A stretch of 64,000 bases of DNA from Echinarachnius parma. Taxonomy: Eukaryota; Echinodermata; Echinoidea; Clypeasteroida; Echinarachniidae. Location: contig JBAMJV010008256.1 in the NCBI GenBank assembly GCA_037951105.1, positions 181,064-245,063 of the forward strand. Reading direction: 5' to 3'. The notes beneath the pieces were generated by a model, which was not told the DNA's origin, searched no databases, and was given only the letters and a program-made list of their open reading frames with translations. The position numbers and the translations under genes were made by a program. Shown here piece after piece: positions 1-10,531 of the stretch. Numbering within the stretch: the stretch's first letter is position 1; every line of letters begins with the position of its first letter.

Positions 1-960
1 CTGAATCATGTTAATGGGAAAGAAATTGTCAAGTTGCAGACGCTATTTGGGGCTGACTTTTGCGGATGAACACTGCCGAAAAATGCAAAACAGTATAATG
101 TACGGTGTGTTATAGTCAGAGAATAATGACTTCTGTGTCTCTTTAGTTCTCGAACCTTCTTGTATTCAAAATTCATGACAATTTCTTATATTCTGACCCA
201 TTTCAAACGGCATAATTGATGTGGTTTTATTTTTCATAGCTCATTAGTTACAAAATTGCTGATGTATGTCATGTAAGTAAATTGTAAGAACCTATAATCG
301 TCCAAGGGAAATGTATAGAACTCAATTGTTAACTGTTTAAACATTATATCATGCAAGGCAAGTGCAGTTGGATACAAGATGGAAATAGTAGCATTGTCCA
401 AATCCACAAATCGTACCTAGAAATCTAATAGGTCTCTCATACATTGTTATATTTGTGTTATCTATAGAAGCACGGAGCAATTTTGTTTTCGAATTTGCCT
501 TTCGTAACAAGATATTTACGATTGAAGTGTTCGAATTTTAGCAAAAGTATCAACTGAAAAGGAACACGTGTGTTCAGTGTTAATGCAATGAGTTGGCGAA
601 AATTACTTTGTATTGTATTTCCTTCCCAAGATGTAAATTGGAAAGACTGGAAAGTCAATTAAAACACAGTACATGTATATGAAATTGAATGGAACATATA
701 AGATGTAAAATCAAAAGAGAGCAATTAGATAAGTCAAACTGTAATAATGAGTAGAAGACTAGAAGATTCAATGCTCTAGCCGAGCTGACCTTGCCTATTT
801 AGTGACTACCTGTGTCGTATACACATCCAGCCTCTCCTGCATTCTATCTCTCTTAGATTTTAGGTTGTCCAAGATGTGAATGAGAAAGGCTGGAATTTCA
901 TTAAGTTGAATTGAATTTATTCGGCAATAACACTACAAACACAGCCGGGACCTCTGATAA
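1..960. repeat. Inter-receptor spacer, left copy of a 2.34-kb tandem unit
   Basis: This stretch aligns with 2341-3290. The same series of landmarks recurs about 2.34 kb apart: the 5' flank beginning near 'aatcatgttaatggga', a middle part with 'atgcaaggcaagtgcagttg', and a part running into the 3' end of a receptor copy. The duplicates have drifted by point changes and small indels. No gene is supported; the short ORF in 2648-2857 is a spacer sequence whose counterpart near 330-420 is not open over the same length. By position, the first ~130 bases should be the 5' flank of another receptor copy lying left of the window. Confidence 0.7.
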
Positions 961-996
961 GCAGCAACTTGTATTGATGACCAAATAGATAAGCAT

Positions 997-2281
997 TTAC
1001 AACGAAAAGAAGAACATAATTATTACAGTTGCTTTACATATCGCAATCATACACACGCCTATTCCCAGAGGATATAAAATAGGAGGGAGCAAGTGAACGG
1101 GGGGAAATCCAGTCAGATAATATTTAATGCTGTACATGTTCTCATTCTGTACATCTCCGCCGTTAGCACCAAGTGTTGCAACACCATGTACGGTGGAAGT
1201 CCCTTGACCATTGTTTTGGCCAATTCCAGAACGATTCACACTTGAGTTTAACATTGCGTTTAACCCGCTCTTCTCATTAGGCGTGCACACATCCATCGGC
1301 GACTGTACCCCGTGAAGGTCACTAGCCCGGGTCCTTGGAGGCAGCTTCGGTGCCTGACGAAGGGAAGGATTACCAATCTCTGGGAGGGCATTGCTACTTG
1401 CAAGAGATGTTAGTCGAGGCTGCGATGACAGAGATGCCATATCTAGCGCCTCAATTGTGTTTGATCGTGACAGGGCACCTGAAATGTTTTGAAGATCTCG
1501 GTTCAGTCTTTTAATTCGTTTGCGTTTTCGCGCAAAAATATAAACTCCTGTTCCCAAGGTACAAATAAGTGCCACAGAAAATGTTGGGATAATGACTTTG
1601 AAAGCTATCTGGTATAAACTCATTCCATTGTTAAGTTGTTTACCTTCACTGTTGGTCGATCTATGACTCGTGCATGTTTTGTCTAAGCATTGAGGATTTT
1701 CATCCGATGACACAGAAACAGAAGGTCGCATTCCGTCTAATCGGTTCTGTGGTTCTAGAATCAAGGAAAGTGCTTGAAAGTTTTACCGACACGGTGGGTG
1801 CCGATGAGGAATGAGATGGGGGAATGCGTGTGCCAGTCGAAGCTTCTGCATTTAGTGGACTTTTTGTTGACGGCTTAGTTAGGTTCAAAGCAAGAACTTC
1901 CTCAGAAGAATTGACTGAAATATAGTATTCACCGTAATCAGTGTCAAGCACAAAGTTTATAATGCTAAAGGAGACACAGTTCCGTCCACACGTTTCGACA
2001 AGCAAATGATCTTTAAGTTCTTTTACAGTCTGAAATCGTAGTAAACAAATACCTCTTACGCATTCTGTGTAATCACAATGCCCAATCACCTCGCCATTAA
2101 AACGATACAAGAGTACATTTTCACCTACTCTCAGGTGTCGTTCGGCGTTGCAGCGAACACTAATCATGGTTCTGTTCGTTTCTTGCTCGTTGTGTGTCTC
2201 ATACCTGAATTACACTGAGAGACATGGCTGAACAAGAAGCAGTGACATTACTGTAAATACAATACTGACCAGGCATTCCAT
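997..2281 (-). pseudogene. Receptor-family pseudogene (copy A)
   Basis: Reading leftward from an ATG at 2281, the copy has the family signal peptide (MECLVSIVF...), but codon 24 is TAA (2212-2210), exactly where the related copy at 28656-29024 has Leu. After the stop the ectodomain stays open from ~2167 to ~1745, with the family pattern ISVRC, GHCDYTECV and DTDYGEYY. A frameshift near 1745-1765 moves the stalk into the frame that carries the transmembrane segment (FKVIIPTFSVALICTLGTG), a very basic stop-transfer (ARKRKRIKR), an SH3-type KLPPRTR and an 'ENMYS' tyrosine. The mature N-terminal Cys is also lost (QC to RY). The membrane segment resembles the intact copy at 10532 and has Lys, not Arg, near its outer end. 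With two breaks this is almost certainly non-functional. Confidence 0.85.
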
Positions 2282-3515
2282 CCTTCCTGCGTGATTTGTT
2301 TATATCCTAATGTTTCAAAAGTGAATCGCAAATAATTCAATCCTTAATCATGTTAATGGGAAACAACTTGTAAAAGACGCTATTGGAGCTGACTCTTGCG
2401 GATGAAGACTGCCGTAAAAATGCACAACAGTATAATGTACGGTGTGTTATAGTCAGAGAAATATGACTTCTGTGTCTCTTTAGTTCTCGAACCTTTTTGT
2501 ATTAAAAATTCATGACAATCATTTCTATTCTGTCCCATTTTAAACGGAATAATTGATATGTTTTTATTTTTGGATTGTACTTGGTACCACTTTGAATGAA
2601 ACCGCTAATTAAATGAAGCATGGAACTATTGTTAATTGGTTTCCACTTCAACGGTGTTTTGTTATTCTTCGAGCGGTTTGGTTTCCAAGCTCATTAGTTA
2701 CAAATTGCTGATGAATGTCATGTAAGTAAATTTTAACAAACCTATAATCGTCCGAAGGAAATGTATAGAACTTAACTGTAAACTGTTTAAACATTATATC
2801 ATGCAAGGCAAGTGCAGTTGGATACAAGATGGAAATAGTAGCATTGTCCAAGTCCATAAATCTTACCTAGAACTCTAATGGTTCTCTCATACATTGTTAT
2901 ATTTGTATTATATTACCTATTCTTTTTTTTTCGAATTTGCCTTTCGAATTTAAAAGCATCTACTAAAAAGTAATACGTGTTTACAGATTAAATGCAATGA
3001 AGTGGCGAAATCACTTTGCATTGTATTTCCTTGCAAATATGTAAATTACAAAGGCTGAACAGTCAATGAAAACAAATAAGAATGGATGTAAAATTAAAAG
3101 AAAGCAATTAAATAAGTCAAACTGTAATAATGAGTAGAAGACTAAAAGAGTTCATGCTCTAGCCAAGTTGCCTTGCCTGGTCAATGACCAAATGTGTGGC
3201 ATACACATCAAGCCTCTCCTGTAGTCTATCTATCTTAGATTCTAGGTTGTCCAAGATGTGAATGGGAAAGGCTGGAATTGAATTAAGTTGAATTGAGTTT
3301 ATATGAACATTTATTTTGCAATATTTTTGAGTATATACAAATTAAAGCCGGGACCTCTGAAAAGCAGCAGCTTGTTTTTTATGTCCAAAAATATAACCAT
3401 TTACAACGAAATGACGAACTATAACAGTTACTTTAGATATTATGATCATACACACGCATATCAAATATTAGGGAGAAAGTGAACGGGGGAAATGTAGTCA
3501 GATAATATCCATTCA
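2282..3515. repeat. Right copy of the tandem spacer, ending in a truncated receptor 3' end
   Basis: Positions 2341-3290 repeat 1-900. Positions 3280-3515 repeat the receptor 3' region at about 890-1140 (shared 'gccgggacctctga', 'catttacaacgaaa', 'atcatacacacgc'). Homology stops near 3515, so the body of the next receptor is missing and only its 3' end survives. The break marks either a deletion or the edge of the inserted material to the right. Confidence 0.7.
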
Positions 3516-4012
3516 ACGTGACATTTTTAAACATTACTCAGTTCTTATATTAGATCGCAACAATAAACATGTTATCAACCATTCATCACTTTTTGCACAT
3601 TTCAACAAAATGACAAAGGTACTATATAACTTCAATTAATCTTCATATGCCTTGACATAGTGCAAATTATTTTCATAACTAAACCGAACACAACAAGTAA
3701 CTACCCCCCTAAGCAAATGCTTATAATATCATGATTAACATGATTCATCATTATCTCAAGCCATAATTTTACCACAACATTTGTACAGTTGTTATAAACA
3801 TTTTGTGTGAAAATCAGAGATATCCACCATTTCATAGCTGAATGAGCACAGATTAAAGACAAAGTGACCCACTTTCAAAAGTCGCAAGAACTTGCGCATG
3901 CCTGTACATTGTTGTGAAACAGAACATGTGGCTGAATGCATTAATTATGGTCTATGAAACAATGCTGATTGAAGTTCCATCCATTTAAATGTTGATGTTG
4001 ATGGCACATGTG
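3516..4012. other. AT-rich spacer without a recognisable gene
   Basis: No ORF or RNA gene is supported. A ~24-base stretch at 3680-3704 ('aaaccgaacacaacaagtaa') is imperfectly inverted at 9767-9790, outside the TIRs of the adjoining element. The mobile unit may therefore once have been larger than 4013-9525. Confidence 0.4.
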
Positions 4013-4412
4013 TTAAGGACGTTCCCCAGTTAAAGTGAAGTCCATGTCAGTTTCTTCAAACTTTCCATACCGTAACTTTGACCCATCCGAAGCCCAAATA
4101 TGCAAATAAAACCATAGGTTCGTGTGCTTGTTTTTCTTCTACAGGACTCTGAAGAATATGGCAATCTGTCGTCCAGTATAGAATGATAGCGTTACAGAAT
4201 CAAGGCCATGATAGGCAACAAAATGTCCAATAGCAAACTTAAATCCCCATAATTCTTTCAAAATCCACGTAATTTTCTCCAAACTTGGGAGAATTGTAGA
4301 GAAAGGTATCCAAAACGAGGGGGGAAAATGTAAATTTGGGGGTGTATGCTCTCAATCTTGCTAGCAGCGCCCTCACGCGGCAGAAAACACCAATATCCTA
4401 AAAATCCTTCTC

Positions 4413-4882
4413 AGGGTGCACGGGTGTAATTCAGGCTTTTCGACTTTTTTCTCAAAAACGCGGAGGAATAATGACGTCATTTTTTTTCAGAAAATAAATC
4501 AGAAACAATACTTAAGTTGTTATTATCTGTATTTTTATGTTGGATTTGGCATTAAGGTAATGCTATCTTCCATAATAAGCCCAAATTCTGGATAAATCTG
4601 GTAAATGATGTCTTTTTTTTGATTATTCAGTGCAAAGCATGGAGATCTGGAATCCTGTAGACAAGACCAATACAAAATATGTATTCTTCGTTCAAGGCTC
4701 ATTTTATTAATTTTCCGCTGCATCAATTTTTTTTAAATTTTTTCTGTTGATAGATCTACCATGATATAGAGGTATATCAAAAAAATAGTAAACTTCATGC
4801 AATCGTTTATATTTTATCTTGGATTGAAATTATGGTGTTTAGTGTGTAAGCCTATGGGGATAATATTTACTACCGTGTGTCC
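4413..4882. repeat. 470-bp direct repeat, copy 1
   Basis: This block recurs at 6440-6909 with a constant offset of 2027 bases from first to last base, so there is no net indel. Every line I compared is identical, including an identical 63-codon ORF on the minus strand. It is likely a recent duplication inside the 4013-9525 element. Just left of it, at 4280-4400, is one diverged unit of the 213-bp satellite ('gctagcagcgccctcacgcg'). Confidence 0.85.
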
Positions 4883-6439
4883 TATAGAGAGAATACGCTA
4901 TAACACATACCGTATGACGTAGGCTGCTAGTGATGTCGATTTTTGTTTTTATTTGGGTGTTTCTGACTGTTTTATTCAAAATTCGGATCAAACTAGGATT
5001 AATATTGGTAAGAATGCCTACCATAACACAATAAAATCAAGTGAGAATCCTTTATAATACTGTTTTTCCTTCATTTTACAAGGAGGTCTTCATCTACTGC
5101 TGATTGTGGGATGCGACAATTTCAATGGACACAGAGCTATGACCTATGACTGAGTGACTAGTATGTGACTGGGCTGCAGTGAGAATCAAAATGTTCGGCT
5201 GTGAAGCTGTTAGTATACATGCTGCACTACTCTAGGTATGTATTATATGTGTACTTTATTGATTGTAACTTTGCTTTACAGACATAAATGTACTTGAATG
5301 GCAGTGGGTATAGCTATACTAGTAATAGCAGTCAATCGGGGCTACAGAAAGACGACCTCGGTTAGTCTCGGACGGGCCTCGGACTAGGACGAAAGAGTCA
5401 CAATATAATGGAGTCTAGGCATAATTATGCCAAACTAATTTAATATATATATTTGCAGGAACTTTCAGAGATACTGTGCCTGACTTCAAAATCATAATCA
5501 GGATGAAATAGCCCACATACTTCTACATTGGGCCAGGCCTAAGCCTCAGGCTAGGGCTAGGCGAAGTGAGTTTATTAATATTATGCAGTGACGAGACTAC
5601 GTACGTTCGGCTGTGTATTTCTGAATGACTGGTTTGTTGTATGTGTGCTATAATATCAACCTTCTTTCATTTTAAATTTATCATGGTTGGATAGCCTTGA
5701 TGAAAAAGAGGGGAGACATCATTAATACCAAAGACCCAATTCGTTGCAGGACAAGAAGGGAGCTACAGGAGAACTAATGGCCATTTTAACTCCTCAGTCA
5801 CTGACACACTCACTCTCTCCCACCCGCCCCCCCCCCCCCCCCCCCCCGGCCCGTGCTGCCCCCCCCCCCCCCAGCCTCTGTGTATCTTCATATCTGTATT
5901 ATTTTAGCATTATTTATCTTTCCCTTTATCTTATCTCATTCATCCCTCTCTCTATCTCTCTCTTCTTTTCCCATTATCTTCATATCCACATTAGGCCTAC
6001 TCATGATCTGCAAATAAGTCTCTTTTTGTGCATTTCTCATCCATTTTCATTGAATTAACAGGCTCAAGTTGATAGCCTGTACTAATGCCATCCACATTCA
6101 TGTTTATTGCTTTTATTTTTCATGTTTTTCTTTTTACATCAATTGTAAATGTCTGCTTATACTTTTTATATCAAATAAACCTGAGTAGCACATTTATGAT
6201 CGGTATGTATTATCTAAACAGGATGTGATTGAATGCGAGCAAAGCGGTACTTTAAGAGGATAATCATCAAAACAGGGTGATTTTGTGTGTATAAATCAAT
6301 ATGCATGGGGCCAATGTTTTTCTCTTTAAAAAAATTGTCAAATTCTCTCACTCATAATAATAATATAATTGATGTACTTATAGATAATGCTTTAAAATGA
6401 CAAAAAAGTTTTTCATTCTGGGGTCTTGTCATACTATAG
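4883..6439. other. Unique interior of the 5.5-kb element
   Basis: No protein or RNA gene is supported. The stretch includes two long C-tracts at about 5827-5875, whose frame-open translation is Pro-rich low complexity only. An AATAAA-like signal lies near 6173 on the plus strand. It separates the two 470-bp direct repeats. Confidence 0.4.
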
Positions 6440-6909
6440 AGGGTGCACGGGTGTAATTCAGGCTTTTCGACTTTTTTCTCAAAAACGCGGAGGAATAATG
6501 ACGTCATTTTTTTTCAGAAAATAAATCAGAAACAATACTTAAGTTGTTATTATCTGTATTTTTATGTTGGATTTGGCATTAAGGTAATGCTATCTTCCAT
6601 AATAAGCCCAAATTCTGGATAAATCTGGTAAATGATGTCTTTTTTTTGATTATTCAGTGCAAAGCATGGAGATCTGGAATCCTGTAGACAAGACCAATAC
6701 AAAATATGTATTCTTCGTTCAAGGCTCATTTTATTAATTTTCCGCTGCATCAATTTTTTTTAAATTTTTTCTGTTGATAGATCTACCATGATATAGAGGT
6801 ATATCAAAAAAATAGTAAACTTCATGCAATCGTTTATATTTTATCTTGGATTGAAATTATGGTGTTTAGTGTGTAAGCCTATGGGGATAATATTTACTAC
6901 CGTGTGTCC
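6440..6909. repeat. 470-bp direct repeat, copy 2
   Basis: Identical to 4413-4882 as far as compared (offset 2027). It ends at 'cgtgtgtcc', directly against the 213-bp tandem array, whereas copy 1 ends against unrelated sequence. Confidence 0.85.
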
Positions 6910-8290
6910 CTCAGGGACGTTTTCTGTTAGGGGTGGGATAATGGGCAAGGTTCATAAAACTTATGCTGTACATTCAAAACCCATGTCACTTTTACGAAAC
7001 TTGCCAAAATTATAGAGAAAGGGTTACTGAATACAGAAAAACTATAAAAATGGGGGGTTCGTGTGCTCGTTTTTGTGCTAGCAGCGCCCCCATGCGGCAG
7101 AAAACATCGTAAGACCACACAATCTGTTCTTGGGTTCCTGCTGGAACCTATCCATTGATGCACTAATGGGGTGGGTTCATAAAACTTATGCTGTACATTC
7201 AAAACCCATGTCACTTTTACGAAACTTGCCAAAATTATAGAGAAAGGGTTACTGAATACAGAAAAACTATAAAAATGGGGGGTTCGTGTGCTCGTTTTTA
7301 TGCTAGCAGCGCCCCCATGCGGCAGAAAACATCGTAAGACCACAACATCTGGTCTGGAACCTATCCATTGATGCACTAATGGGGTGGGTTCATAAAACTT
7401 ATGCTGTACATTCAAAACCCATGTCACTTTTACGAAACTTGCCAAAATTATAGAGAAAGGGTTACTGAATACAGAAAAACTATAAAAATGGGGGGTTCGT
7501 GTGCTCGTTTTTGTGCTAGCAGCGCCCCCATGCGGCAGAAAACATCGTAAGACCACACAATCTGGTCTGGAACCTATCCATTGATGCACTAATGGGGTGG
7601 GTTCATAAAACCTATGCTGTACATTCAAAACCCATGTCACTTTTACGAAACTTGCCAAAATTATAGAGAAAGGGTTACTAAATACAGAAAAAATATAAAA
7701 ATGGGGGGTTCGTGTGCTCGTTTTTGTGCTAGCAGCGCCCCCATGCGACAGAAAACATCGTAAGACCACAAAATCTGGTCGGGAACCTACCCAGGGATGC
7801 AATGATGGGGTGGGTTCATGAAACCTATGTTGTACATTCAAAACCCATGTCACTTTTACGAAACTTGCCAAAATTATAGAGAAAGGGTTACTGAATACAG
7901 AAAAACTATAAAATGGGGGGTTCGTGTGCTCGTTTTTGTGCTAGCAGCGCCCCCATGCGGGAGAAAACATCGTAAGACCACAAAATCTGGTCTGGAACCT
8001 ATCCATTGATGCACTAATGGGGTGGGTTCATAAAACTTATGCTGTACATTCAAAACCCATATCACTTTTACGAAACTTGCCAAAATTATAGAGAAGGTGT
8101 TACTGAATACAGAAAAAATATAAAAATGGGGGGTTCGTGTGCTCGTTTTTTGTGCTAGCAGCGCCCCCATGCGGGAGAAAACATCGTAAGACCACAAAAT
8201 CTGGTCGGGAAATGATGGGGTGGGTTCATAAAACCTATGTTGTACATTCAAAACCCATGTCACTTTCACAAAACTTGCCAAAATTGCCGC
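6910..8290. repeat. 213-bp tandem satellite, about 6.5 units
   Basis: The phrase 'ttcataaaac' or its variant recurs at 6951, 7176, 7389, 7602, 7815, 8027 and 8225, giving steps of 225, 213, 213, 213, 212 and 198. Each unit contains 'cacttttacgaaacttgcc', 'ggggggttcgtgtgctcg' and 'tgctagcagcgcccccatg'. Because 213 is divisible by three, long repetitive ORFs appear on the minus strand, but they are artefacts of the period. Diverged half-units flank the array at 4280-4400 and 8270-8400, suggesting the array expanded from an older element core. Confidence 0.9.
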
Positions 8291-8399
8291 GATAGGGTGG
8301 GGAAATATTCACAAAGGACGGTCCATGTGTTGGTGTGTTTTTTTTTGTGTTTTACTTGCAGCGTCCCCATGTGGTATTTTGTGTGTTAAACTCCACACC

Positions 8400-9505
8400 G
8401 CCGGACAGGTTCTTTCGCCAAACTTGACATAATTGTGGAAAAAGTGATAGGCCTACTGGAGGAAGACAAATCAGGAAAGGGGAGTTGTAACATATTAGTC
8501 TGCCCTCCCAATGAAAAAAATTATTCTTGATCTATAATAGTGTTGATTGCAGATTGCATTTGTTTGTTGTTGCAGTGATTGATATGCTGTAAACTGTCGC
8601 GATGTACTTTGCGTCCCAAAAAAGAATGAAAAACAGAACCCTGAAACAGGGGTAATTAACCCACTGATAGAGTTTCACACTGTAAAAACAATTCTTGGAC
8701 AAATCATGCTTAGTATCAGTGAAAATGTTTAACACGAGTCAAAAGTAAGAGAAAAAATATCTGCACAATTTGTGCCCAAATTTGTTGCAATTCAATGTAC
8801 AGTTGTTTTCTCACACGAAACCTTGAAATGCAAATGATCGGGCAATCCTCAAATTGGAAAACATTTCGCTGACTTAACACTATTATCAAATTGGCAGTAT
8901 TTGATCCCAAAAATGAAAAGGAAATGTTTCTTGTTGCATTTATAATGAAATACATCACCTTGAAAAAAATATTATAACAAAATAGTGAGTGTAATATTGC
9001 CAATTTGATGATAGAATAGATCTTTTGCCTCTTGGAAACAAAATATGTTTGGGCCTCTGTTGCCAATGGATTGAACCAAGATAAATGAAGGTGCGTGTGT
9101 TTGTCACAACGTATGATCAATATGAACTCAAATGCCATCTCTAGAGTCCTACATTCTTACATTGTTTTAATTAAAATTTGGTCAAGTACCCATTTACAAC
9201 AATTCTTAGTGAAGACAACACAGTTAACAGTCAAACATGGGTAAATGGAAATGTATTAGGCTTTTGAGATGACATGAAAAACATACTTTCCTTGTCGTTT
9301 TGAACTTCCTATCTAAAAGGGAGGTAGGCAAAAAAGAAGGTAGTGGTCAAAATTCATGCCATTATTGAATGTCATCAAATTATAACAACCTTGTTTATGA
9401 TTTGAAGCAGAGGTGCGTAAACGTATTCATACGTCACAATTAGATACGCGCAAAGCCATTCATGCGTCATCTGACCAACCTGCGCAGTTCGGATGCGCAC
9501 AAACA
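8400..9505. other. AT-rich right part of the 5.5-kb element
   Basis: Nothing with gene-like features is seen. The minus-strand ORFs here are Phe/Ile-rich and match no motif I know. At 9410-9500 there is a stretch rich in 'tacgcgc'/'tgcgca' that resembles parts of the arms of the palindromic element at 39325-41397, so the two may share an older subterminal module. Confidence 0.35.
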
Positions 9506-9525
9506 TAACTGGGGAACGTCCTTAA

Positions 9526-9900
9526 AAGGATTAATTGCAATTGTAAAACAGTGCAATTAAACATTTCTCAACACTCGATAAACTGCGATATTAACATAAA
9601 TTTTGCGAATTTTGAAATATGACTATTTTCTCTTAAATGTGCGCCCACTCAACCTTGGATTAATGGTTACTTCTCATTTTTACATATTACTACCATATAA
9701 ATCTGTTGGTGTTACAAAATCTTGAAGCAATTCTTGGTTATGACATTATTGGCAATTGTTTACGGGCTAGTTACTTTTTGTGTTCGGTTTATATTATCAA
9801 GTGTAACATTTTTGCCTTATTCTTGGAGCTACATTATATCAGACCTCCGGATACACTTGACTAACTCGCTCACGCTTCCATCCCGGTGAAAATACGTTGG
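9526..9900. other. Spacer downstream of the intact receptor
   Basis: AT-rich with no ORF of interest. The tail ORF of the intact receptor ends just to its right, so this is presumed 3' flank. No clear minus-strand polyadenylation signal could be assigned. Confidence 0.3.
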
Positions 9901-9921
9901 TCATAGTGCAAAGTTGTCATG

Positions 9922-10356
9922 TCATTCCTGATCAAGGCATGGCTTCAACAGCTCATAGTCAGACGAATCAAAGAACCCATCCAGGTAAAGCTGGCCCGGA
10001 TCTCTGCTCAAGGGATTTGGTGGCACTCTTCCGCTGGCTGTCAGGTCAACCCTCCCTTGCTCATCAGCATCATGAGTCACTGGTGGGAGCAATGCAGGCT
10101 GCCCAAAATCAGCTCGACTGCTGAAATCACCTCTTGGAGGGGCAATGTGGTCATCCGGATAGCAAAATCTATGACTGTTACCGTTACCTGCTGACATCGC
10201 TTCGCTATTTTCTCCGGATGCCGACATGATCGTGACGTCGTCGGGGAAACCATAGTTGTCATCAGTACGACCGCAAATATCTGAAATCTCTGGTGAATGT
10301 GCGTTCGCGCCGTTTCCATCTGCAATATGAGTTGCGGCTCGAATCCCATCCGACAT
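9922..10356 (-). CDS. ITIM-like cytoplasmic tail ORF, probable second exon of the 10532-11974 receptor
   Basis: An open frame of about 144 codons lies 175 bases downstream of the receptor ORF. Its C-terminus reads GFFDSSDYELLKPCLDQE, with S-D-Y134-E-L-L fitting the S/I/V/L-x-Y-x-x-L/V ITIM pattern. It also has DNYGFPDD (Y35) and YPDD (Y66). The same tail sequence sits at the same relative place in other copies: 41915-42070 (LDYELLKP), 20110-20355 and 44435-44680 (SNNELLKP, Tyr lost), and 23135-23600 and 48179-48667 (Tyr lost). Conservation beyond the first stop codon suggests an exon joined by a ~190-base intron. In copies at 23600 and 48655 a pyrimidine-rich acceptor ending 'gttcag' is visible, but I could not fix a reading-frame-consistent junction here. 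It could instead be a relic behind a stop codon. Confidence 0.55.
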   Translation of the reverse strand: MSDGIRAATHIADGNGANAHSPEISDICGRTDDNYGFPDDVTIMSASGENSEAMSAGNGNSHRFCYPDDHIAPPRGDFSSRADFGQPALLPPVTHDADEQGRVDLTASGRVPPNPLSRDPGQLYLDGFFDSSDYELLKPCLDQE

Positions 10357-10531
10357 AGTAGGACAAGAGTATCAAAGGCTGGTCAGCAAACGAGACATGT
10401 TTTTAAACATTGCATTAGCATTGTTCTGCATGTCAGTGTTTGAAATTACCGACGCAAAGGTAAACACAATTCTTGGCGATATGAAGCTACCTTCTCACTG
10501 ACGATGTAAATCGTAAAACTATGTTATCACA

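Larger units (their letters stand above)
4013..9525. mobile_element. TIR-bounded 5.5-kb element carrying satellite DNA
   Basis: The two ends are perfect inverted copies of a 20-base sequence: 'ttaaggacgttccccagtta' at 4013-4032 and its reverse complement at 9506-9525. If the outer TTAA is counted as target site, this resembles a TTAA-specific (piggyBac-type) insertion with TIRs starting GGACGTTCCCC. That is inference, because no empty site exists in the window. No transposase ORF is visible. The interior holds a 470-bp direct repeat pair (4413-4882 and 6440-6909), a 213-bp tandem array (6910-8290), a unique part with long C-runs (5827-5875), and AT-rich filler (8400-9400). It is probably a non-autonomous element grown by internal duplication. 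Confidence 0.6.

Noticed and set aside
5744..6058. 104-codon Pro- and Ser-rich plus-strand ORF
   Set aside because: Driven by two C-runs followed by T-rich DNA; no ATG at its start (TTG), no domain.
6927..8281. Long minus-strand ORFs with a repeated ~71-residue unit (314 and 135 codons)
   Set aside because: They are the translation of the 213-bp satellite; the period is a multiple of three, no start context, signal or domain exists, and the frame breaks with every odd-length unit.
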